Shown: one piece after another, positions 51,207-62,209 of the stretch
Layout of the letters: every line of letters starts with the position of its first letter
How positions within the stretch are numbered: the stretch's first letter is position 1
Assembly: GCA_036571765.1 (NCBI GenBank)
Contig: BROE01000011.1
Span: 3,119,538 to 3,183,537, forward strand
DNA: 64,000 nt
Reading direction: 5' to 3'
Origin: Plecoglossus altivelis
Lineage: Eukaryota; Chordata; Actinopteri; Osmeriformes; Plecoglossidae
Notes under the pieces: model-generated
What the model saw: only the letters and a program-made list of their open reading frames with translations
What the model was told of the DNA's origin: nothing
Databases searched by the model: none
Made by a program: the position numbers and the translations under genes

Positions 51207-51721
51207 GTAAGATCCCGCTGGCTGGTGGACCGGGGGCATGTTTCGGGGCACATTCCAGGCACCTCAAATGGGTTGTTGGACAAACGATGTGGGGCTGTTC
51301 TCTTGCTGCGGCGTTGCCCTCCCTTCTGGGCGACGCTACATTCAGTTTCTCTGTTATTCCTCTATTGTCCGAAACCCAAGAAATCACCCAAAAATGGTTT
51401 GAAATGGGCTGCTCTGTGCTACATGGCTGGTTCACATTGTTGTACTTATGACTCTACTTAATACTGCTTGTTTTCTGCATGAAGTTTGCGCTCGAAGCTC
51501 CCACGCTGAACTACTTCATTTGCATAGGAGCAAAATAGCATAATAGTCTTTTCATGCAAGCACACATCCACACACACACACACGGACATACAGGTCTTGT
51601 CAGTGGGATAACAGTCCCAGAGATGATTTAGCCCCTCCTTCCTAGCGCTGTGTTTCTGTCTCGACTGATTGAGAAGGGAAGCTCACCTAAACAGAAAAGA
51701 GAGCTTGTGTCTTGTTTCTTT

Positions 51722-52023
51722 CCTCCTGCTCTCTCTCGGTTTGTCTCTCCCTCTCCCTCCCTCCGTGTCCTTTTCCTCCCTTCCCTCCCTCTCTCCCTCC
51801 CTCTCTCTCTCTCTCCCTACCTCTGTCCATGTCCTTTTCCTCCCTCCCTCTCTCTGTGTCCTTTTCCTCCATCTCTCTTCCCTCCCTCCCTCTCTCTTTC
51901 TTTCTCTCCCTCCCTCTCTCTGTGTCCTTTTCCTCCTCCATCTCTCTTTCCTCCCTCTCTCTCTCTCTCTCTCTCTCTCCCCTCCCCTCTCTGGGTCCTT
52001 TCTCCTCTCCTCCCATCTCTCTT

Positions 52024-52066
<43 letters not shown>
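51722..52066. repeat. CT-rich polypyrimidine tract
   Basis: CTCT, CCCT and TTTCCTCC modules almost without purines, ending in a CT run followed by a CA run (to about 52081). Leu/Ser/Pro frames here are low complexity. Confidence 0.92.
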
Positions 52067-52081
<15 letters not shown>

Positions 52082-52138
52082 CACACTCGCTCGCTCAAGT
52101 GCTGCACACACCGCAGAGCCGCCGTGCCCTGTCCACAG

Positions 52139-52181
52139 ATAAACGAAAGCTCCAATGTGCCCGTGTCCTCCCATCTCCCAG
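52139..52181 (+). other. candidate non-coding leader exon of pag1, next to the 21-bp array
   Basis: A 43-base segment between ctgtccacag and CCCAG/gtaagg, both good splice consensus. The next exon downstream on this strand (54080) holds the pag1 ATG. The donor GTAAGG is also the first copy of the 21-bp minisatellite. Confidence 0.45.
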
Positions 52182-52979
52182 GTAAGGACCGGGCCCTGCA
52201 TAGTAAGGACTGGGCCCTGCATAGTAAGGCCTGGGCCCTGCATAGTAAGGCCTGGGCCCTGCATAGTAAGGACTGGGCCCTGCATAGTAAGGCCTGGGCC
52301 CTGCATAGTAAGGACTGGGCCCTGCATAGTAAGGACTGGGCCCTGCATAGTAAGGCCTGGGCCCTGCATAGTAAGGACTGGGCCCTGCATAGTAAGGACT
52401 GGGCCCTGCATAGTAAGGACTGGGCCCTGCATAGTAAGGACTGGGCCCTTCATAGTAAGGCCTGGGCCCTGCATAGTAAGGACTGGGCCCTGCATAGTAA
52501 GGACTGGGCCCTTCATAGTAAGGCCTGGGCCCTGCATAGTAAGGACTGGGCCCTGCATAGTAAGGCCTGGGCCCTGCATAGTAAGGCCTGGGCCCTGCAT
52601 AGTAAGGACTGGGCCCTGCATAGTAAGGCCTGGGCCCTGCATAGTAAGGCCTGGGCCCTGCATAGTAAGGCCTGGGCCCTGCATAGTAAGGCCTGGGCCC
52701 TGCATGGTAAGGCCTGGGCCCTGCATAGTAAGGCCTGGGCCCTGCACGGTAAGGACCGGGCCCTGCATGGTAAGGACTGGGCCCTGCATAGTAAGGCCTG
52801 GGCCCTGCATAGTAAGGACTGGGCCCTGCATAGTAAGGCCTGGGCCCTGCATAGTAAGGACTGGGCCCTGCATAGTAAGGCCAGGGCCCTGCATAGTAAG
52901 GCCTGGGCCCTGCATGGTAAGGCCAGGGCCCTGCATAGTAAGGCCTGGGCCCTGCATAGTAAGGCCTGGGCCCTGCATA
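52182..52979 (+). repeat. 21-bp minisatellite of splice-donor-like units, 38 copies
   Basis: Exactly 38 units without indels (798 bases). Each starts GTAAGG, has A or C at position 7, then CTGGGCCCTGCATA, with a few single-base variants (for example CATGG, CACGG, CTTCATA). By my reading 17 units carry A and 21 carry C, with A commoner in the first half. The array starts at the first base of the predicted leader intron. Since 21 is a multiple of 3, long frames run through it on both strands; none looks like a real protein. Confidence 0.97.
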
Positions 52980-54079
52980 GGAGATGCGCAGGAACTTCTG
53001 TGGCCACGCAGACTGCACCAGAGTTGGGGAAGGGAGGGAGGGGGGTAGAAGTGGATGACTGCAGTGTGTTTCTGCACTACTCTGCACCCTGGTGGCTCGT
53101 TGGCAGAAACAAGCTAAGCGTAGGACGTTCTGCATGCAAAGGGAAATGAATTGTCATTCTAGGAGCGATGGTCTTTAGATAACCATCGTCACTAACCTTT
53201 TTTTAATCAAACTTCACACTAACACTTAATGACCTGCTGCACGTCAGTGGTCGTGCGACCCCAACCTGAGGTCACGCCATTGATTGTGAGTGGCTTGCTG
53301 TTGGAAATGCCTTAATCATCAGCACAGCAGGTATCCCTACATAACTTTAATGGGATTAGCTTCAAGGATATTTTAGTTTAGGATTACAGAGGTTCTGCAA
53401 GACAATGCAATGTCTTCATGCAATGTTAGGCACTGGTAAATTAGGGATTAAAACAATGATACGCTATCCTAATCCGTTTGGAGTGTGATCTGAATTGCCC
53501 CCGTGCTCAGTAGTGTGGCGTCGTGGATGAACGCTTCTGACAATCTGCGTGGCGTTAATTGCATTCGTATGGGTTCTGGAGGGTGTTAGTGACTCCATTA
53601 GCCTTCATAGCGCGCTGGTTCCAAAGGTTCATCACTAATGAAGATATCATGTTTTCATATAGGGATGATTATGTCATCTATTCTGGAGGCATAGAATAGG
53701 AAAGCATTAGGCATCATCAGAGACATAATGTTGATAGAGAAAATTCTAGTTTATGAAAAGAAATCACCCGATCTAGTATATTATGTATCAGTATGTCACG
53801 AGGGAAAGGGGAGTTCAAAAGGGGAGTCTACAAAAAAGTACGTAAAAAGTACGTTCTTTGTAGCATGTAGAGAAGGAACTGGTATGGGACGAGTGAACTT
53901 CTTTTCTTTGTCCCTGTGAAGGAATGAGCCATGTATCCAAAGTTTGTCTTGAGTTTGGTTTTAATGAGCTCAGCTTGATTTCTTGTTGCTGACATTGAGA
54001 TTAATACTTTGTGTTTCCTCAAATTCCATGCGATACAGTTCTGTAGTCTGTGTGTGTGTGTGTGTATTATCTTCCCCAG
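52980..54079. other. rest of the predicted pag1 leader intron
   Basis: Unique sequence, with a GT run just before the acceptor (about 54051-54064). No other exon recognised. Confidence 0.5.
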
Positions 54080-54119
54080 GCTGTGTCCAGTGGGTGGAGC
54101 TCCTAGTGTGTGATGCATC

Positions 54120-57100
54120 ATGGCTCCGGTACTGAGTGCCTTGTGGGGGCCGGATGGGGCTGGCTCTGGGGTCGCCAGGGCAACGTCGCTCGGCAACGAG
54201 CAGCTGGTCTTCGTAGGAACCCTGATGGTCATCTCTGCCTTCGTGCTGCTCTCTCTGCTGCTGCTGCTGTGTGCTGGCTGCCAAGGGTGAGGAAAGGGAA
54301 ACGCACACACACACACACGAACGTACACACACGACCTGAAAAAACAACCATTTGAAGGAAACTTACAGACAGATTACCATGACAACACTCTGAACTCCAC
54401 GCGAGTGAATTGGCATCTGCTGCTATCGATGAACACAACTACCAAAACGCATAGTCACCTTTTTACTGGGGTCACCTCACTCCGCCACAGACTGGCTTTC
54501 AGAACTCAGTTTCTGTTCACCTTCCTCTTTTCTTCTTCAATGCCTCTCTCTCCTTCCCCTTTCTTGTCCTCAGACAAAAGAAAGCAAGTCCTCACCCGGC
54601 CAATGGTGACCACGAGACCTTGGTGAATGGAGTAAGTTGGAAATCGTCATGGAAAAACTCTGACCTTTCGTTCCAGAACAGATACTTTCCCAAGCTAAAC
54701 TCTCTCTCTAAGGCCTACAAAAGGCTGTCTGTTATCTATTGAATATTACATATTGAATGAAATGCGCTTCGCAATAGGCGCCGCACGCTCATTCTGCTTA
54801 GAGACTGCCTGGGACTGCAGGAAGGTGTACGTGGCGTCTACTTTTGATCTTCACAGTGTTCCCGCTAATGGAAGCAGAGAGGAAGTGTCAGGGTTAGCTG
54901 TCGATGAGAGGAGAGGCTGTTAGCGTGCCGTAGCTGTCAAGGACAGTTAGCATGTTGTAGAGGAAGAGATGAGGAGACGTCCTCGTTTTACTGGGGTTAA
55001 AGGTGAACGCCGTTGCCAAACAGCCAATCAATCGTCCTTTGTCCTATTTGTGCTGGTGTGGAGACGATTGTAGACATATTCAGTTGACCGACGCGTCTAC
55101 TGATTCTGAACGTTTCCGTCTTATTTTGCCTCGCAATAGGAATGGCCTTTTATTAACGGTGTGCCTGATGTGCTGTTGGCTTGGTGTGTGGACCCCAGCT
55201 GCGATTCAGTCTCTCAGTGTGTGTGATGAGGTGTGGGCGTGTGTTTCTTAGTCATGAGGCTGCCGCATCAGCATCTGTAATGCCCACGGGGAGAGAGAGA
55301 GAGGTCCACGTACACACACACCTGCCTCACGCACGTGGGCATTTTGACGAACGTTTAACAAGAAAAACGAGAAGTTGAAGTTCCCCTTGCACACCTTCGA
55401 TAAGAACTCATGAACGTATGCGCTAGTTATGCCACACGTATGCTGATGATAAGGTTGGTAGTATTTGTCTAGCATTGTTGAGTTGCCAGTGTCAGACAAA
55501 TGTCGAATGATGATCAGGTAACGATTAAGACCAGGATGTAAGTATAAGATCATGCCGCTCAGAACCAGGTCCATTCAAACACCTCGAGATAGATTCACCA
55601 ACAAAACACTTAAGATAAATGCTGAAGAGAAGATAGATAGATAAAAGACAGATCAAATGGAGTTCCTCAATCCTCAGGCTGTCATACCCCAGTCGAAAGC
55701 GCCAAGAGCAGCGCAGTGCAGTTAATTCTGATGAGGTCCGGTGGTGTGGCGGGGGGGGGGGGGGAGGGGGAGAGGAGGGAGAGAGAGAGGGGGGTTTAGG
55801 GTTAGGGTTGGGGGGAGGGAGAGGGAGGACAAGAGAGAGGGGAGCCGGACACGGTACCCCCGCGGTGAAAGCGGTGACGAGGTCAAGGGGGATGGTGTCC
55901 GTCGGATGTTGGATAGGGCCTCCCTCTCGCTGAGCTTCTCTGTGCTGTCAGGCATTCCGATCGTCGCCATCAATAGGGTGGCCGGACGTTAAATGCAGTA
56001 GAACACTAGGTGGTAAATGGTAGGAAGTGTTGTATGCTTAAACCGGCTAGCACCGCCACTTATACTCATTAACCTCTGGTTGGCACTTATGGTACTATCA
56101 ATGTAGTGACTCTCTGAAGTTCTTTGTCTCGGCTATTATTATCTACGCTGCGCAGATGAAACACAAAAGTATTTGTCTCTATCTCATCTCTCTCCCAACA
56201 AATTATCTTACTTTTCTCTCTTCTGATCTTTTCTAAGTATAAGTTTAATTAGAATGAAAATACATTCCAGGATTTTCGGATTCATGTTCCATGGGTTGGG
56301 ACTAAAGTTTTAATTTTAGTTTGTATATTCTTCTCAGGTAGTCTGAGAATACGAAACAAGTCAGTCTAGTCTAGTGCGTAATAGCCGCTTATTTATATTA
56401 GGGACTGCAACACTAGTGGTCAGTACTCTCACATTAAATAACAAAATAACGGTCCTCTCAACCAGTGATAACATTAAAAAAGGTAAACATCAAGATACTA
56501 TTACGTCCTTTATTTAGCGAGAGTTCAAATAATGAGTAAATCAGCTGCATATACAAAAGTGAAATAACTCTTTGATAGACAGAATATTCTGCATTATTAG
56601 ATATGATGTCTATACTATATCACAAAGATAACCGTAACATAGATGATGAGTACCAAAATGACTAGTATAGATAGTTAGTCTTCCCCAGTCAACCACATGC
56701 ATTAGCCTGGAATAAAATACAACAACACTCACAATTAACCTCACAACACAACACACAAAAAGATAGAATTTTATTAAATAATCTTAAGAAACAAACATAC
56801 CGTTCCTCGCGTCACAACAGCATATCATAGCCTCCTACTACTGCCTAAATACTAATAAGTGAATGTACAGACACTACAAGAAAGAGAACAGGACACGAGC
56901 CCCCACCCATCTGAAGAGATGCTCTCCAGCCAATCAGAGCTCAGGTCATCCAAGTGCCCGCAGGACCGCGAGCTACCCAGCATCCCCCCCAACACCGCCC
57001 TGGAGGGCATGATTGGCGGGTCTGGCGATGAACCCCCTGTCACAGGGGACGGGACCTATGAGGTGAGGATAAGGACGGCCAGTTGATTGGAGGATTTTCT

Positions 57101-58567
57101 TGATGAAAAGGAGAAAAAATACGAAAAATGTCAGTACCATATTTCTTTCAGGGTTTCAAAATGTGTAATAAACTGTGTAGAATGTAGAGAACTACACTGG
57201 ATTATTTCAACTCAAATCTTCCCTTGAAATGCCACCCACTGATATCATTTGACAGCTGAATTTTTGGTGGCACAGCTGGCTTGACAGTATGAAAGAAATC
57301 CTCAGTCTAGCACACGTATTTGTAAGACACAGACACACACGTTATCACACTTGAGCATGACTTCACTGGTCACGGTGACAATAACGTTAAAAAAGAAGTC
57401 AAGCACTAGTAAACAAGGAAACCCATGACGAGGGTTAGATACACAGAGTGAACACGACGGCGCCTTGACTCCTGCTCCAGGTGGTGAAAGAGGTGGTGTG
57501 CGCCTCCAGGGACGTGAGCGTGGAGGACTCCCTCTACGAGACGGTCAAAGAGCTGAAAGACCACCACCCTCCCCAGCCGTTCCTCAACGGTACGCTCCCA
57601 CATCCCCCCCATCACCCCCCGCCCTCCGCCCTCCTCAACGGCCTCAGCCCCGGCACCCCGGAGCGGGGCCCGCTGTGCGCCAGCGTGGAGTACGCCTCGG
57701 TGGACCTCAACAAGAAAAGCCGCTACAGCGCCGACCTGGAGGCCCGGAGGTCGGCCTCGCTGGCCTCTTCCGTGGCGGGGGGGGTGTCCTCGCCGGGGGA
57801 GGAGCCTGAGGAGGAGGAGGAAGAGAGACCGCCTCCCGTGCCGGACAAGGTGCTGGATGAAAACGAAAACCAGATGGGGATGTTGGCGCCTGGAGAAGGG
57901 CTGCCACTGCACAACGGAGAGGTGAGCACGCGCACGTGTGTGTGTAAGCGTGCGTGTGTGTGTGTGCATGTGTGTGTGTAAGCGTGCGTGTGTGTGTGTG
58001 TGCGCGTGTATGTGTGTGTGCGAGTGTGTGTGTGTGTAAGCGTGCGTGTGTGTGCGTGTGTGTGTGTAAGCGTGTGTGTGTGCATGCGTGTGTGTGTGCT
58101 TGTTGACATGCAAGTGTGTCTCTGTTTGTTGTCTGTGGGGTTTTATGTGTGCATCATGCAGTGTTCACTTTTGCGGGCGTCCGTACACCCCTCGGTGTTG
58201 GAGTGCGTCTACGTGTGTACGGCTCCACGCTCTCATGTTCCCTCACGTCAACAAAAGGCTGGAGATAATGCTGACGACGCAAAGCCGTCTTCCGAAAAGG
58301 AATTAATTCCCGTCTGCGTATTAGCCAGTCATCCGTTTGACTTGCAATCCCCGGCGCTGGCGTCAGACGAGGTTAGCTGGAGGAGGCAGAGAACAATAGA
58401 GAGAGACGCGTCTTCTGCCTCAATTACGACTCGTCGTTAAGCCGCCCCGCTTTTCCTCGCAGGGACGAACGACGGGGGGAGAGGGAGAGAGAGCGGCAGA
58501 TGACGAAAAGCTGCAGAGAGGAAAACAAAAGAGCGAGAGAGTAAGCAGGGGGTGTGGAGGGGAGAGG

Positions 58568-58603
<36 letters not shown>

Positions 58604-61600
58604 GAGAGAGCGAAGTGAGCAGTGGCATATAAATGAAGCCATCTGTGGAGGAGAGAGGGAGCGAGGGAGACAGCTCTCATGTATGGTGGCGTAGAGTTAG
58701 CGGCGCAATAACCACCCTCCCAGCGTGGGACCTTCCTCATGCAGGCACTCATCAGAGCGCACACACACTCACACACACACACACACACACACAGAGTCAT
58801 GCAAACGCACACATACGAACACATCCTCTCTTCCTTTTCTCCACAGACAGTACAAGCACAAAACACGACACACTCTCCGCCACATACACGCGCACACATC
58901 AGAACATCACTCATCTGCACAAAAAGGGAACAATCTCATCTGATCTCCTTTGTGTCTCCCCTCATAGAAACCTTCTCGTGTTCTTCTGTCTTTGTGTCGG
59001 CCAATTGGATGATCAGGATTAGAATAGCCTCTTTGGGTGGCAGGTCATTCAGGCAAGTCCTGGTTGACCTCCGGTATGAAGCCACTATAAACCACTGGGC
59101 CAAACATATCCATGGAGCTCCTGTCCACGTGCACACAGACACAGACACTCACACAGGGTTCCCAACCCCCTAATCCACTGTGTCAAAATGTCTCTTCCAC
59201 CTTCAAATCTGCCAATTGCCCTTTGCCTAGTCTTCCGACCCCCCCTGAATCATATATGTACACACCAACATGTGCATATAACCTGTGTGCATGTGCACTT
59301 GTGACACCACACACATACACACAGGCACCCTGGGGTTAAACAGGCATGTTCCTTGCGGTTATATGTGAGTGGTTGGTGTGCGTCCCTGTGCATGTATACG
59401 TGTACGTGTGTATGTGTGACACAGGTTTCGGTGGCGTGTCCTCATGCTTGCTGAGAGCCAGCTGCCCACTATCACTGTGACAGACCAGCTTCGTGATGGA
59501 TGACATATGATAAACACCCCCCCCTCACACACACACACACATACACACACACACACAGAGTCTGCATGTTTATGTCTGAGGGGGATTCCCATGGTAGCTC
59601 CGCAGTCGTTCAAAAGCACACATCTCTTCTTTGTTCTGCACCTCCTTCCTCTCCTGTGCTGTAAACAGTTATTGAGTCTTTCCAAACAGACGTCTCTGGT
59701 GTCAGACATTATTTGACCGAGCCTGCCGATGCACGAGCGTTTCGTGCGAGAAACCATGACACCGACCGAGCCAGCGGCTCGTGCGACGCCCCCCCCGGGC
59801 AAGTTTCTTAGACAGGCCGCGATTTTCACCTTGTCAAACTGTTGAGTCACGTGTCGCTGAAGGGATCGGGCGTCGTTATTGGAGGAGGTCGTTTCCGTGC
59901 GCATGTGGGAAGCTGCCTGCTGGACGTGTATCTCACACCGCGCGCCATCGCGCAAACCGCCATCACTTTGGGCATCATCGGGGGCTTTGAATTAGAGCTG
60001 ATGAACAAATCTTGTTGGAGGCACGATGAGGGATGCTGGAGATGGGGGTCATGGCTGCTCTCAGTGTATCCATGCATGTCATCCCAGGAAATCAAATTAA
60101 TTGCTTTGTTAATTAAAGGAAAAATTGAATACCCATCTGCTGGGTTAGAGAATACATTTAGTGTTTTAGCGTCGCTGTTAACTCAAGCTCTTAGATTGCG
60201 ACACAGAGTCTTGAGTGGATGTTTGCGAAGGCTGTCAGGTTTGAAAATATGGAAGAAAAGATAATGGCGTTTTGGTTTCCTGACATCTAGTCATTAAGCT
60301 TAAATGGTCATTTATGTTTAATGAAAAGTCATTTCTAAACGACATGCCAGGGACTCGGTTCTGCTGATGAAAAATGATCACATTGCAGATGTCCAGGGGT
60401 GATGGATGGAATAAATATTTTCATCCTGAATTGCATTTTGATTATTTCCATGGAGAGGTAACATCACATTATGATTAGTAGAACTATCATATAAATTTGG
60501 CCTACCATTTATACTTACACATACTGTTTTTCCCAAGAAATAAGATTAATATGGAGACAAATTTGCAGTACGTGATCCTTCAGGGAACTTATAAGGTCAA
60601 CCTGAACATTCTGCTAATCAACCAATGATACGAATGGTCAATTACATTGGTGGTCTCCCATCCAATAAATAAATTTAAAGATAAACAGGTAACTTATGGC
60701 GTTCTTTCATCTGGTGTCTGGTGTGTTTCTGAGTGCTGTCATATCTGCACATTAGTAGATTGATGCATTTCCCGGTTTTATCACAAGAGAGTCACTTCAC
60801 ACCCACCGCCACTGACTGTTGACATTCAATCAGTTGCTTGACATTTCAAACGAACAAGCTGTTAGAAATGATCGTGCGTAAAAAATCAAGCTCTCACCCT
60901 AGTATTTTGTCGTGTTTTTGACACGCATAATCATTTCATGTTACTTTTTAAAGTAATACGGGACATAAAGATGGCATTCTTTTGTTTCTAGGTGCAGTCA
61001 TCCATGTCACCGTCACCTGATCTGGATAGAATGTCTTTGGAGAATGAGGTAAACTGGCGTAGTCTACATTGACCTCACACTAAACAAAACCAAGTTCAGG
61101 CATTGTAACACTTGAACATGTCTAATATTAGCTGCATCCTTTTAGGTTGTTTTCTCAGAGATAAAACAGTTTAGGTAGGCCTGCCTACTTCATTAATCCC
61201 AGATTCCAAACAGGAGATTGTGGCATAAATGGTTGTGTCTTGTGACTTGACGTTCCTAACAGTTGGTAGAATCTCATTCAACAAGAGTATCTTAGCATGG
61301 AGAGGACAGTACCACACTGCTTTCGATTTGTTGAGCGTAATTTAGAATTATGATAATGAATTAAAATGAAAAGTAATACACTGAATAACTTCCAAACCAT
61401 CTGCTACACTGTATCCTATATTACCCAGAGCTAATCCTTTGATGTCATAACAGTCTGAGTTTCTGAATTAGTTGTAGTCCGCAAAAAATGGTTCTAGCCG
61501 CACTACTAAATATTTAAAGGATGTATGACTTGAAATACTCATTTTCTGCATGTGTTGGCATATTTTCGAGGACTTGTGATTGAGTGTAATGATGTCTGGC

Positions 61601-62137
61601 CTACAAATAGCACTTCATCCAAAAGTGACTGTGGTGTGGAACACAACCTGTACAGTATTCTTAGCATTCTTAGTTATTCTTATGCTGTGAAAGTATTTCT
61701 GGTTGGACCCATGAGTTCCTAGCTCTGCAGTTCCAATTAGCGATCCACATAGTTCACTATAGGATAAACAAAGTATTGACTTTGAGTCACTTCACCTGTT
61801 TTCCCAGCTGTATTCATCAGTGGACAAACAGTGTGGCGCCGAAGAGCCTGAAAACGACTACAGCAGCATCGGTGAGCTCAAAGGCATGGTCCCTGCCTCC
61901 TCCTCCAGTCACCTGTACGCCACCGTCCAAGACGTCTACCCCCAGGATGGGGCCCGGGCCCCTGGGGAGCCACCCACCCCCGACAGCTGTGACCCTGGGT
62001 ACGAGACCATCCGCATCCCTAAGACTGGCGATGGAGAGGCGTGCAGTGGAGGTGCGACCCTGGAGAAGGTGCCCCTGGAGCATGACTATGAGAGTGTGGC
62101 GGAGCTGGGTTTGAATAGGGAGACATCTCGTCTCTGA
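54120..62137 (+). CDS. pag1: PAG1 / Cbp: transmembrane adaptor that recruits Csk
   Basis: Join: 54120-54286 (exon from 54080), 54574-54631, 56871-57062, 57481-57921, 60992-61048, 61808-62137; 414 aa, phases fit. An in-frame TGA at 54111 fixes the start. A short extracellular part is followed by a membrane span (about residues 29-50) and a CAGC palmitoylation-type motif (C51, C54). The long cytoplasmic tail carries tyrosines in SH2-binding settings: GTYEV (138), LYETV (158), EYASV (210), LYSSV (307, equivalent to the Csk-binding Tyr317 of human), DYSSI (323), LYATV (342), GYETI (370) and DYESV (399). It also has a PPPVP motif (256-260). The C-terminus ETSRL is a PDZ ligand (human ends TRL). 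In mammals, phosphorylated PAG1 in lipid rafts brings Csk to Src kinases and restrains them. Human has 432 aa; about 39 residues after HETLVNG are absent here. Confidence 0.95.
54632..56870. other. pag1 intron where a conserved exon is missing
   Basis: In human, about 39 residues lie between the segments matching HETLVNG and TLQEREQ. I scanned this intron for a roughly 117-base phase-0 exon and found none. It contains the G-rich, telomere-like patch at 55750-55815 and then AT-rich sequence to 56870. Confidence 0.5.
55750..55815 (+). repeat. G/GA-rich tract with a short telomere-like motif
   Basis: G14, GGGAGAGAG modules, then TTTAGGGTTAGGGTTGGGG. Only two TTAGGG-type units, so not a real interstitial telomere array. 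Confidence 0.8.
57922..58105 (+). repeat. GT-rich minisatellite directly after a pag1 exon donor
   Basis: Starts at the donor of exon 57481-57921 and contains four copies of TGTGTAAGCGTG among GT runs. Confidence 0.9.
58106..60991. other. pag1 intron with a GA run and a possible conserved non-coding block
   Basis: GA runs at about 58562-58612, CA runs at about 58758-58792 and 59525-59560. From about 59820 to 60500 the sequence is free of simple repeats and contains homeodomain-like AT words (AAATTAATTGC, GTTAATTAAAGG near 60094-60121). This could be an intronic enhancer; inference only. Confidence 0.35.
61049..61807. other. last pag1 intron, nothing recognised
   Basis: AT-rich unique sequence between the gtaaac donor at 61049 and the acceptor tttcccag before 61808. 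Confidence 0.6.
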
Positions 62138-62154
62138 CTTCCCTCTCTTACGTA

Positions 62155-62209
<55 letters not shown>

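Noticed and set aside
51650..53149. 499-codon open frame with a seven-residue repeat, and long antisense frames
   Set aside because: Generated by the CT tract and the 21-bp minisatellite, whose period is a multiple of three; no start context, conservation or non-repeat core.
55799..55815. Interstitial telomere
   Set aside because: Only about two TTAGGG-type units inside a general G-rich tract.
57406..58113. 235-codon His/Thr-rich minus-strand frame
   Set aside because: Antisense of pag1 exon 4 and the following GT repeat; the sense strand is clearly the coding one.
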